DNA from: Pseudomonadota bacterium
Lineage (GTDB): Bacteria; Pseudomonadota; Alphaproteobacteria; Rhizobiales; Xanthobacteraceae
Assembly: GCA_021779635.1 (NCBI GenBank)
Contig: JAJYAH010000001.1
Span: 1-49,387, forward strand
Length of the DNA stretch: 49,387 nt
Direction of reading: 5' to 3'
Under the pieces are notes generated by a model, which was given only the letters and a program-made list of their open reading frames with translations, made no database searches and had not been told where the DNA came from. Every line of letters starts with the position of its first letter. The first letter of the stretch is position 1. Positions 1 to 7,517 of the stretch are shown piece after piece. The translations under genes were made by a program, and so were the position numbers.

Positions 1-113
1 TGAATTCCCTGATGCGGAAGCGGGCATGACGCGCGATGGGCGGCATGACAACCTAGGACGGCGATACTTCCACTCGCGGAAAACAAACAAATCCGTCGGA
101 ACAGTCAGGTGTT

Positions 114-160
114 GATGTATTCATTGACATCACGAGCCTCTTGATGTAACAAATTACATC
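114..160 (+). promoter_or_regulatory. Promoter and two operators of the toxin-antitoxin pair
   Basis: Two 18-bp inverted repeats have the same format, GATGT-N8-ACATC: 114-131 (GATGTATTCATTGACATC) and 143-160 (GATGTAACAAATTACATC). The second is the longer palindrome (GATGTAA/TTACATC). A consensus -35 TTGACA lies at 124-129 inside the first repeat. Seventeen bases later is a weak -10, TAACAA (147-152), inside the second. The repeats are therefore placed to block RNA polymerase. The likely regulator is the HTH protein encoded at 444-791, acting as autorepressor. The repeats are seen directly; the promoter call and the regulator are inference. Confidence 0.6.
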
Positions 161-161
161 G

Positions 162-440
162 ATGGCCAAAGCACGTAAAATCACGCGAACCCGGCTTGTC
201 GTCAGCCCTGGCTTTGCCGAGCTGGTTGTGTGGGAAGTTCCCGAGCCCGTCTCGGGCTGTCCGCATAGCTACAAATACCGGCTTGCTTATGTGGTGAACG
301 GCGTCTGCCGCGTGCGTTACGACAATGAGCGCGGCAAGGGCGACCATCGCCACCTGGATGGCAAGGAAAGCCCTTATGCGTTTCGTGGGCTGGAGCGGCT
401 GCTGGCGGATTTTTGGCGCGACGTGAATAAACGGAGATAG
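162..440 (+). CDS. TumE-like toxin (DUF6516 family)
   Basis: This 92-residue protein has the hallmarks of the TumE/DUF6516 toxin family: an N-terminal beta-rich stretch with VVWEVPEPV, then YKYRLAYVVNGVCRVRYDNE, then GKGDHRHL and a C-terminal LLADFWRDV helix. The length is normal for the family. It is the first gene of a two-gene unit whose second gene, three bases downstream, is the expected HTH antitoxin. The ATG directly abuts the second operator and has no Shine-Dalgarno sequence, so translation may start on a leaderless or nearly leaderless mRNA. The family assignment is from recognition of motifs; the molecular target is not visible from the sequence. The next ORF upstream is absent, so this is probably the start of the operon. 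Confidence 0.72.
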   Translation: MAKARKITRTRLVVSPGFAELVVWEVPEPVSGCPHSYKYRLAYVVNGVCRVRYDNERGKGDHRHLDGKESPYAFRGLERLLADFWRDVNKRR

Positions 441-443
441 AGC

Positions 444-791
444 ATGCGGACGGTTATCTTGGGCGTCGAGACACAAAACGACCTGACGCGCCGCATCCTG
501 GCGACTGCGCACGGGCAGCGTAAGGCTGGCGACGACCGAATTTCGTTCGAGAGCGTCAGCGATCTTTGGCGGGTGCTGGCGCCCAAGCGCATGGAAATTG
601 TGCGCGTTATGACCGGAGCCGGACCGCTGACGATCCGGGAAGTCGGGCGTCGGGTCGATCGCGACTTCAAGGGAGTCCACTCCGACGTGACGCTGCTACT
701 GGGCGCGGGGATTTTGGAGCGGACGGAACGTGGGGGCGTGGAATTTCCCTATGACCGCGTGCATGTCGAGTTCGACATGATGGCGGCGTGA
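444..791 (+). CDS. TumA-like HTH antitoxin / transcriptional regulator (HVO_A0114 type)
   Basis: This 115-residue protein has a winged-helix-like pattern: VLAPKRMEIVRVM, then LTIREVGRRV and HSDVTLLLGAGILER, ending in a wing and a short acidic tail. This matches the small MarR-like DNA-binding proteins that pair with TumE toxins. It probably neutralises the upstream toxin and represses the shared promoter. It starts three bases after the toxin stop, and it has a clear Shine-Dalgarno sequence (GGAGA at 433-437, seven bases before ATG), unlike the toxin. That difference would favour antitoxin synthesis. The pairing with TumE is by family knowledge; the regulatory role is inferred. Confidence 0.7.
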   Translation: MRTVILGVETQNDLTRRILATAHGQRKAGDDRISFESVSDLWRVLAPKRMEIVRVMTGAGPLTIREVGRRVDRDFKGVHSDVTLLLGAGILERTERGGVEFPYDRVHVEFDMMAA

Positions 792-867
792 TGTCGCCGC
801 CCGTATCAATAGTAAGATTGAAACAGCGCAATCACACAAAATCGCGCGGGACCATAGAGATTCGTCA

Positions 868-2556
868 ATGACCGGGAATTTGCAATCAGGAACAAGTCTT
901 GCCGCAACGGACTGCCCTGCGACGTTGAGAGCCGCTGTTTATCTGCGGGTCTCGACCGGGCGGCAGGCGGAGGGCGACGTGTCGATTCCGTCTCAGCGCG
1001 ACCTGACCACGCGCCATTGTCTGTCGAACGGCTGGACTGTCGTCGGTGAATATGTCGAGCCCGGCGCCAGCGCCACCGACGATCGACGGCCGGTGTTTCA
1101 GGCGATGCTGGAACGGGCCTGCGATGCAGACCATCCTTATGATGTCATCGTCGTGCACTCCTTTTCGCGGTTTTTCCGCGACGGGGCCACGATGGAACTG
1201 ACGATCCGCAAGCTTCGCCGTCACGGCGTCGAGGTCGTCTCGATGACGCAACCGACTGGCACCGATCCGTCGCAGGAGATGATGCGTCAGATCATCGGCA
1301 TCTTCGACGAGTACACCTCGAAGGAAAACGGCAAGAACGTTACCAGGGCGATGAAGGAGAATGCCAAACAAGGGTTCTGGAATGGTGCCTCGCCTCCGCT
1401 CGGTTACACCATTGTCGAAGCCGAACGGCGGGGGCAAAAGATCAAGAAGCACCTCGCTGTCGAGCCCGTCGAGGCCGAGACTGTCCGGCTCATCTTTCGC
1501 CTCTACGCGGAAGGCGACACGAGGACCGGTACCCCACCGCTCGGCATCAAGCAACTCGTCAAGTGGTTCAACGGACGAGGTTATCGAACCAAGGCCGGCG
1601 GGACCTTTGGCGTCGGTCCCACGCACCATATCCTGACTAACACCGTCTATATCGGCCGCTGGCAATACAACGTCCGTTCGGCCAAGACCGGCGAATTGAA
1701 GCTCGCCTCGGAAATTGTTGAGATCGCAACTCCCGCCATTGTTGAGCAGGACCTGTTCGATCGCGTCCAGGCCCGGCTTGTGGCCAATAATCCCAAGGTC
1801 ACAGCCCCGCGTGTGGTCACTGGTCCGATCCTCCTGACCGGACTTGCCAAATGTGCTCATTGCGGCGGGGGGATGACGCAGCGGACCGGAACCTCCAGCA
1901 CGGGGCGCATCTACGCCTATTACACCTGCGCCAGCCGTGCGCAGAAGGGACCAACGGCCTGTCGGGGGAACTCGATCCGAATGGCTTTCCTGGATGATCT
2001 GGTTCTGACAGCGCTCAAGGAGAACATGTTCACGCCTGAACGTCTGGCCGAACTGCTTTCCACGATTGCCGCCCGGCGCCAGGAGCGAACCGCTGCCGTT
2101 GATCGCCGCCTCGCCTCGTTGAAATCCCAGGTCGTCGATGCCGAAGATCGCCTCAAGCGGCTCTATCGCGGAATCGAGGAAGGCATCGTCGAACTCGACG
2201 ATCTTCTTCGCGAGCGGGTCGGCGAACTCAAAGCCGACCGCGAGAAGGCTCAGGCGGCCTATGACCACGCAGCATCGCAAGTGCTGCCATCGGCCAGCAT
2301 TGACCCGGAAAGGATCGCTGCGTTCAGCAAACTCATGCGAGATCTGCTCGATAGTGGCGAAACGCCCGCACGCAAGGCATATCTGCGCACGCTGATCGGC
2401 GCTATCATTGTCGGTGACAAATCGGTGAAAATCGTCGGCAGCAAGGAAGCCGTCAGAGCGGCTATTCTCGCCAAACCCAGCCCCCTCCAAAACGTTCGTG
2501 GTTTAGCCCAACTTGCGCAGAATCGACCATGTGGTCGAGACAAATCAATGGGATAG
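868..2556 (+). CDS. Large serine recombinase, C-terminus replaced by IS sequence
   Basis: The 562-residue protein has the usual large serine recombinase order: a resolvase domain (about 20-165) with catalytic Ser29 in YLRVSTGRQ, the recombinase domain (about 185-300), a zinc ribbon with CAHCGGG and later CASRAQKGPTAC (about 328-370), and a coiled coil (about 395-470). Such enzymes integrate or excise mobile elements at att sites. The last 16 residues (547-562) are encoded by the left end of the IS at 2507. Joining the two sides of the IS with one TTAG copy continues the frame through the antisense strand of the tRNA-Arg gene to a stop at 4591-4593. The catalytic and DNA-binding parts are intact, so activity may be retained. 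A weak AGAG precedes the start. It follows the toxin-antitoxin pair on the same strand. Confidence 0.88.
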   Translation: MTGNLQSGTSLAATDCPATLRAAVYLRVSTGRQAEGDVSIPSQRDLTTRHCLSNGWTVVGEYVEPGASATDDRRPVFQAMLERACDADHPYDVIVVHSFSRFFRDGATMELTIRKLRRHGVEVVSMTQPTGTDPSQEMMRQIIGIFDEYTSKENGKNVTRAMKENAKQGFWNGASPPLGYTIVEAERRGQKIKKHLAVEPVEAETVRLIFRLYAEGDTRTGTPPLGIKQLVKWFNGRGYRTKAGGTFGVGPTHHILTNTVYIGRWQYNVRSAKTGELKLASEIVEIATPAIVEQDLFDRVQARLVANNPKVTAPRVVTGPILLTGLAKCAHCGGGMTQRTGTSSTGRIYAYYTCASRAQKGPTACRGNSIRMAFLDDLVLTALKENMFTPERLAELLSTIAARRQERTAAVDRRLASLKSQVVDAEDRLKRLYRGIEEGIVELDDLLRERVGELKADREKAQAAYDHAASQVLPSASIDPERIAAFSKLMRDLLDSGETPARKAYLRTLIGAIIVGDKSVKIVGSKEAVRAAILAKPSPLQNVRGLAQLAQNRPCGRDKSMG

Positions 2557-4515
2557 CCGAAAAGTTGGCACTACATTTTTGGTGCGGCTTGGTCAGGCGC
2601 TGAGTTGGAAAGCGGCGGAGTGCTGGTTGTCGGTGCGCATGCGCTTGGGCAGGACGATGCCGAGACGATCGAGCAATGCCGCCTGTGCTAGATCGGGCTG
2701 GGTCACGCAGCGCAGGCGCATCTGACCATGGGTCGCGGTTGGTAGCACGACGTCGTGGGACTGGATACGCGCGAGTTCCTCGATGATTGTGCGCGGGGAG
2801 TTTCCGAGGCCGGCGCGCTGTTGCCACATCTCGAGGCTCTTCCACAGGACGAAAGCAAGAAAGCAGACCAGGATATGAGCTTGAACGCGGTCTTGGCGCT
2901 GATGCCAGATCGGACGTACGTTCAATTGATCCTTCTGGATTCGGAAAGCTGCTTCGGCCTGGGTGAGTTGGATATAGGCTTTCCAGAGCTGCTGATCGCT
3001 CCAATCGGTGATGTTGGATCGCAGCAGATAGGCTCCTTCCGAGATTGCAGCCCAGTCGTCGAACGAGGCGTTGCAAGCGACGCGGAGGCAGAAGCCTGCC
3101 GTGCTGGAATCAGGCTCCAGCATGATTGTGAAACGGGCGGCGGCACGCTGGTTCCGTTGCAGGATACGGCCGATCTGCCGGTTCACGGTCGCCGGGTCGA
3201 GCCGCTTCTTTGAGCGGGTGATGCGGGCGGCCAGCCGTGCAAGCGCCTGTTCGATCCGCCCGCTGAACCTGTCGTGCATCGCTTGTTCCTTGCTTCGCCG
3301 ATCGGCGGAGCGGCACAGGATCACGGTCTCTCCGGTCTCCGGGTGGATTGCCAGTTTGACTTCGACGCCTTCGTGGACGACACGCCAGCCGTCCGCGCGC
3401 GCAAGCTCGGCGGCGAACTTCTTCAACTCCGCCTTCGGCGCCCCGATGATGTAGCGCCGGCCGGTCTGGCGCAGCCACGCCAGGTTGTCGGCGCTGGCCA
3501 TGCCGCGGTCGGTGATCCAGACCCGTCCCAGCATGCCGTGCCGGGCCTCCATGGTGGCCACGATCGTCTGCAGCGTTCGCGAATCGTTGGTGTTGCCGGC
3601 GAACACCTCGTAGCCCAGCGGAAAGCCGTCGAAGGTAACGACGAGCGCGATGCAGACCTGCTTGCAGTCGGGTCGATGGTCGCGGGAATAACCGCGCTGT
3701 GCCTGCGGATTGGCCGCAGCCTCGCCCTCAAAATACGTGCTCGTCACGTCGTAGAGCAACACCTCGTTCTGGATTGCGAATAACTCGCCGCAGCGCTCCG
3801 CCAGATGCGCTTCGAGCTCCGCCTTGTGCTCAAGCAGATGATCGAGGCCACGATACAGACGATCCTTGTTGACCTCCTCATCCCCAAGCTGCAGCAGGTC
3901 GCACAGCGCCGTGCGGCGGTACCAGTCTTCGGCTATGTGCAGTTCGCTCGACGGCTCGCAGAACCGCGCCGCAACCAGAACAGCCGCCATCTTGGCCCAT
4001 GCGACGCGCTCCTTGCCAACAGCCAAAAGCCGCTCGCACAGAGCTTCCAGCCCCATGCCGCGCCACAGCGCGAGCGCAAGATAGACATCGCCGAACTGAC
4101 GCGACCGTTCGATGCGAATGTCCTTCAATCGGACCGGCACCGTCAGTTGTTCGCTGTCGTCCTTGAACAGCGTCGCCTGCTCCGGTGTCCCGATCAGCCG
4201 CCGCGCCAACCCGCGCGCTTCAATCCGTCCATGCGCGTCGAGTTCGCCAACCTGCGCGACAGTCTGTTGGATGACGCGGCGACCGACGCGAACGCTGCGC
4301 ACAAGCCGCCAATAGCGGTGTACCTTCCCGTCCTTCCGTATCGTCGTGTGGCGCAGATACATGCGCCGAATCAAATCCGACTCGCCGCCGTCAGAAAATA
4401 CCCTTGGTTGGCACTACACGCCGAAATCGGCTCTTCGAGCCGACTAACCCATTGATCCAACTCAGGCCGCTATGCGCAAAATTGCAAAAACACCCCTCCA
4501 ACTGCGCAAGTTGGG
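2507..4515 (-). mobile_element. IS1634-family insertion sequence (about 2.0 kb)
   Basis: The ends are inverted repeats: CCCAACTTGCGCAG at 2507-2520 and its complement CTGCGCAAGTTGGG at 4502-4515. Subterminal inverted blocks are also present (ATCAATGGGATAGCCG at 2544-2559, complement with two differences at 4441-4456). The element is flanked by TTAG at 2503-2506 and 4516-4519, which is a plausible 4-bp target duplication. It carries one transposase on the minus strand. It lies exactly between the serine recombinase gene and tRNA-Arg. The clean repeats suggest a fairly recent insertion. An 11-bp direct repeat, TTGGCACTACA, also occurs near both ends (2565-2575 and 4408-4418). Confidence 0.8.
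2593..4374 (-). CDS. IS1634-family DDE transposase
   Basis: A 593-residue transposase of the IS4 superfamily, IS1634 type. The N-terminus has YLRHTTIRKDGKVHRYWRLV and VGELDAHGR, typical of the family. Candidate catalytic residues are Asp in LLYDVTSTYFEG, Asp in VWITDRGMASADN, and Glu in LTQAEAAFRIQKDQLNVRPIWH, which fits the family's C-terminal YREK-like region. The length is normal and the reading frame is uninterrupted, so it may be active. ATG at 4362 (MYLRHTT) is an equally plausible start. It converges on the recombinase gene. Confidence 0.9.
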   Translation of the reverse strand: MIRRMYLRHTTIRKDGKVHRYWRLVRSVRVGRRVIQQTVAQVGELDAHGRIEARGLARRLIGTPEQATLFKDDSEQLTVPVRLKDIRIERSRQFGDVYLALALWRGMGLEALCERLLAVGKERVAWAKMAAVLVAARFCEPSSELHIAEDWYRRTALCDLLQLGDEEVNKDRLYRGLDHLLEHKAELEAHLAERCGELFAIQNEVLLYDVTSTYFEGEAAANPQAQRGYSRDHRPDCKQVCIALVVTFDGFPLGYEVFAGNTNDSRTLQTIVATMEARHGMLGRVWITDRGMASADNLAWLRQTGRRYIIGAPKAELKKFAAELARADGWRVVHEGVEVKLAIHPETGETVILCRSADRRSKEQAMHDRFSGRIEQALARLAARITRSKKRLDPATVNRQIGRILQRNQRAAARFTIMLEPDSSTAGFCLRVACNASFDDWAAISEGAYLLRSNITDWSDQQLWKAYIQLTQAEAAFRIQKDQLNVRPIWHQRQDRVQAHILVCFLAFVLWKSLEMWQQRAGLGNSPRTIIEELARIQSHDVVLPTATHGQMRLRCVTQPDLAQAALLDRLGIVLPKRMRTDNQHSAAFQLSA

Positions 4516-4527
4516 TTAGGACCGGAA

Positions 4528-4604
4528 TGGCGCGCCCGACACGATTCGAACGTGTGGCCTCCACCTTCGGAGGGTGGCGCTCTATCCAGCTGAGCTACGG
4601 GCGC
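4528..4604 (-). tRNA. tRNA-Arg (anticodon CCG)
   Basis: On the minus strand the sequence folds as a full cloverleaf. The acceptor stem is GCGCCCG with CGGGCGC, the D arm is GCTC...GAGC, the anticodon stem is CCACC/GGTGG around the loop CTCCGAA (anticodon CCG), the T arm is ACACG-TTCGAAT-CGTGT, and the gene ends in encoded GCCA. It reads arginine CGG codons. Its 3' end lies 12 bases from the right end of the IS. Without the IS, the serine recombinase frame would run antisense through it. Confidence 0.95.
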
Positions 4605-4747
4605 ATCTCTCATTGACCTAGTCCGACCAACCTCTGCAGGTCAACGGATTCGGACACCTCCAAATCCAGCCTCTCGTCGCTAACGCTCAACGCGTCGTGC
4701 CGATGCGCGCTGCGCTGCGCCTTCGTTCGCTGCCGTTCTCTGAGATC

Positions 4748-4768
4748 TGCTTACGCGGTGCTTACGCG
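4748..4768. repeat. Tandem TGCTTACGCG repeat
   Basis: Two perfect copies of TGCTTACGCG start at 4748 and 4759, 11 bp apart, about one helical turn. They lie in the gene-free stretch between the intact tRNA-Arg and the tRNA-Arg half. Repeats of this spacing next to a tRNA resemble integrase arm-type sites, but no tyrosine integrase gene is present here, so that role is a guess. Confidence 0.4.
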
Positions 4769-4867
4769 AAGATTTTTCCAGATCGAGCAGCTTGGCGAGA
4801 GACCGTCAACCTACTGAAACTCGTTGCCTTTTTCCAGTTCCTTCCAAACCAAATTCCCTTGACATCA

Positions 4868-4909
4868 GCCTTCGGAGGGCAACGCTCTATCCAGCTGAGC
4901 TACGGGTGC
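4868..4909 (-). pseudogene. 5' half of a second tRNA-Arg (CCG)
   Basis: The minus strand carries GCACCCG-TA-GCTC...GAGC-G-TTGCC-CTCCGAA-GGC, which is a tRNA-Arg from the acceptor 5' strand through the anticodon loop. Identity stops after GGC in the 3' anticodon stem and continues as TGATGTC. There is no T arm and no matching acceptor 3' strand, so it cannot fold. It differs from the intact tRNA-Arg in the acceptor and anticodon stems (GCACCCG versus GCGCCCG, TTGCC versus CCACC), so it is not simply a copy of it. It looks like an att-site scar at the chromosome side of an integrated element. Confidence 0.75.
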
Positions 4910-5046
4910 GTCGGGTTCATTTAGCCGATTGATCCAGTCTGGGCAACGGCTGAGGAGGGTCGGGAGCAAGGCCCGAAACGCAAATATCCGAACCCGCGCC
5001 GGATGGCCGCGCGCCGGGACTGTCCCCGACCATGCGCGAGCCAGGC

Positions 5047-5451
5047 CTACGCCGGAACGATCACCTTGCCGATCGGCCAGAGCGCTATTCCGGCGAGCTT
5101 CACATGGGCCCAGGCGAAGGGAATGCCGATGATCGTCACGGCCAGAGCGATCGCCGTGGCGATATGTCCGAGCGCCAGCCACCATCCCGCCAGCAACAGC
5201 CAGATCAGGTTGCCGATCAGGCCGAGCGGTCCGGTGCCGATATCGGAACGGCCGGTGAGGCTGTCGCGGCGTACCGCCTTTTGACCGAACGGCAGCAAGG
5301 TATAAGCGGCGATGTTGAACGCCGCTCTTGCCCAGGGCAGGCCGATGATCGTGATGGCCATGATGACGGCGGCGACCGCCCAGCCGGCTGCCATCCAGAA
5401 GCCGCCGAAGACGATCCAAAGCACGTTCAGAAGGATGGAAACCGGAGGCAT
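5047..5451 (-). CDS. YccF-domain inner membrane protein
   Basis: A 134-residue protein with two copies of the YccF (DUF307) repeat. Each copy has hydrophobic segments and an ITIIGLPWA / VTIIGIPFAWAHVKLAGIALWP signature, which occur here at about residues 33-45 and 105-127. This predicts a small integral inner-membrane protein with about four membrane segments. The biochemical role of the family is not established. It stands alone, downstream of the GGDEF-EAL gene on the same strand with a 147-bp gap, so it is probably separately transcribed. Confidence 0.85.
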   Translation of the reverse strand: MPPVSILLNVLWIVFGGFWMAAGWAVAAVIMAITIIGLPWARAAFNIAAYTLLPFGQKAVRRDSLTGRSDIGTGPLGLIGNLIWLLLAGWWLALGHIATAIALAVTIIGIPFAWAHVKLAGIALWPIGKVIVPA

Positions 5452-5598
5452 GTCATTTCTTCAGATCTGAATGGCGCGCCGTCGCGCCGTGCTCGACAGT
5501 CTATAAGCCATTCGCGGCGCAGGCGAAAGCAAGTCGGGCGGGGGAATCGAGGGAGCCATGCCAGACGGGCTTTCCGCCGGAGCGGGGGAGGCGCCGGA

Positions 5599-7383
5599 TC
5601 AGCGGCGATATCGATCGCGGCGTGAATGGACCGGACGGCTTTCCTGCAGGGGGCGGCTTGCCGGATTGACACGCGCCTCGCTCAGGCTCCGCGCGGCGGG
5701 CTTCAGCTCTTCAAGGAAAATCGGCATGGAAAAATAATAGCCCTGTGCATAGCGGATTTTGGTGGCGGCCTGCAGGTAGGCGAGCTCCTCGAACGATTCG
5801 ATGCCTTCCGCAATGACCGTCATGCCGAGCGCTTCGCTCAGCGATTCGATTGCCCTCAAAATGCCCTGGCGCGGGCGTTTATGAATGTCGGTAATGAACG
5901 AACGGTCGATCTTGATTTCATCGGCGGTAATGTCGGCCAGCGCCGACAGCGACGAATAGCCGATGCCGAAATCATCGATCGAAATCCTGACCCCGAGTTT
6001 GCGGAACATCGGCAGGATTTCGGTCTGGAAATGGGTTTTCGCGACAAAGGCGTCTTCCGTCACCTCGATCATGAAGCGCTCGGGATATCCGGTCGCCTCG
6101 AGGGCTTGCGCAAACGGACGCATGAACTCCGGATTGCCGGCCTGCTTCGCCGCCACGTTCATGCTGATGGTGGTATCGTGACCGAATGCTTCGTTGATGA
6201 GATCGATCGACCTGACGATCTCGGCCAGCACCAGATGCGTCAACTCGTCGATCAGGCCCAATTCCACGGCTAGATTGATGAAGGTGCCGGGAGCCTGGAT
6301 CACGCCTTCGTCGTCGCGCAGCCGGACCAGGGCCTCGATACCCTTGATATCCTGGGTTCTGATGTCGACCTTGGCCTGAAAGGCACAGCAAAAACGCTTG
6401 TCCAGGATTGCAAGGCGCAGCGACTGCTCGACTTTCATCCGTGCGAGCGCCTCGCGCTCCATGCCTTCGTCGAAGAAGGCGGCAGCCCCCTTGCCGTCGT
6501 GCTTGACCCGATACATCGCAATATCGGCGTTCTGGCGCAGCACGTCGTAGCTGCGGCCATGATCGGGATAAAGGCTTACCCCGATCGACGTGGAGGCAAA
6601 TATCTCCGATCCATCGATAAAAAACGGCGCCCTGAGCCGTTGCAGCACAAACTGTATATACTCCGCTACCTCTTGTTCGCTCTCGACCGGGTTGAGCAAC
6701 AGCAGGAATTCGTCGCCGCTGATCCGCGACAGCATGTCGGATTCGCGCAAGTCCAACCCAAGCCGCTTGGCGACCTCTACCAATAGTGCATCCCCGACCG
6801 TATGGCCGTAGTAGTCGTTGATGTGCTTGAAATTGTCGATGTCGAGAAAGGCGAGCGCGAATTTGCCAGCTTGGTCGCGCTGCAGGAGGCTGTTGGCGCG
6901 ATGTTCGATCACCCGCCGGGTCGGCAGTTCGGTCAACTCGTCATAATAGGCCGACCGGAACAGCTGATCTTCGAGGGCCTTTTGCTCGCTGATGTCGGCA
7001 GAGCTCGAAAGCAGCAGATTGCGGTCCGCGATGCGAACCGGGCGATGGCTGGTCAGCAGGACCTGTTTGACCGGGCCGCTGGTGAAGCATTCTTCCGCAA
7101 CGACGGCGCGTCCGGTGCGGAGCAACTCGATACCGTTTTGGCGGCGGTGATCCAGTTCCCTGGAAGGCCTCGCCGGCACAATCCCAAGCTGGGCCGCCGC
7201 AGCGTCGTTCATCAGCAGGAAGCGGCCCTGCTCGTCCTGAACGGTGACGCCGCTGGGGAGCATCCTGAGCACATCCTTCAGAATGCCGAGCTCGCTCTCT
7301 CCGACGAGTTCATCCTCGCCTGCCGTCGCGGCGATCTGCAGGTCCTGTTGGGGGCGGTTTTGCATCTCCGCTGAACATGCCAA
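5599..7383 (-). CDS. PAS-GGDEF-EAL cyclic-di-GMP signalling protein
   Basis: The 594-residue protein has a PAS sensor (about 35-135), a diguanylate cyclase domain (about 145-315) and a phosphodiesterase domain (about 320-575). The cyclase signature is SGDEF (residues 222-226) rather than GGDEF; some SGDEF proteins are active. The EAL domain looks intact: IEALVRL at 349-355, EVTEDAF, DDFGIGYSSLS from 470, and AEGIES. It probably degrades, and perhaps makes, cyclic-di-GMP in response to a PAS-sensed cue. No transmembrane segment is evident, so it is likely cytosolic. ATG at 7365 is an alternative start. It lies 134 bp from the HWE kinase gene on the same strand. Confidence 0.92.
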   Translation of the reverse strand: MACSAEMQNRPQQDLQIAATAGEDELVGESELGILKDVLRMLPSGVTVQDEQGRFLLMNDAAAAQLGIVPARPSRELDHRRQNGIELLRTGRAVVAEECFTSGPVKQVLLTSHRPVRIADRNLLLSSSADISEQKALEDQLFRSAYYDELTELPTRRVIEHRANSLLQRDQAGKFALAFLDIDNFKHINDYYGHTVGDALLVEVAKRLGLDLRESDMLSRISGDEFLLLLNPVESEQEVAEYIQFVLQRLRAPFFIDGSEIFASTSIGVSLYPDHGRSYDVLRQNADIAMYRVKHDGKGAAAFFDEGMEREALARMKVEQSLRLAILDKRFCCAFQAKVDIRTQDIKGIEALVRLRDDEGVIQAPGTFINLAVELGLIDELTHLVLAEIVRSIDLINEAFGHDTTISMNVAAKQAGNPEFMRPFAQALEATGYPERFMIEVTEDAFVAKTHFQTEILPMFRKLGVRISIDDFGIGYSSLSALADITADEIKIDRSFITDIHKRPRQGILRAIESLSEALGMTVIAEGIESFEELAYLQAATKIRYAQGYYFSMPIFLEELKPAARSLSEARVNPASRPLQESRPVHSRRDRYRR

Positions 7384-7517
7384 GGTCTCTTGTAGTTTTG
7401 GTTAAATGGAACCCGCAAAAATGGAGACAGTCGTGCGAGCGTGCGGGTTTGATTTGGCTCGCCTCAATCGTCATTAACAGATGGTCAACGCCGGCAAGCC
7501 GGGAGAAGCGCCGGCAC

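Larger units (their letters stand above)
4605..5046. other. Gene-free junction between mobile margin and chromosome
   Basis: Apart from the tandem 10-bp repeat and the tRNA-Arg half, I see no gene in this 442-bp stretch. Short frames on the plus strand have no recognisable motif. It includes an AT-rich segment at about 4770-4860 directly next to the tRNA half, which could be residual element-end DNA. Confidence 0.5.

Noticed and set aside
886..2490. Long open frame antisense to the serine recombinase gene (534 codons)
   Set aside because: The plus-strand frame has clear catalytic and zinc-ribbon motifs. The antisense frame has none, and such mirror frames are common in GC-rich coding DNA.
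4868..4909. A second complete tRNA gene
   Set aside because: Only the 5' half is present; there is no T arm or matching acceptor strand downstream on the minus strand.
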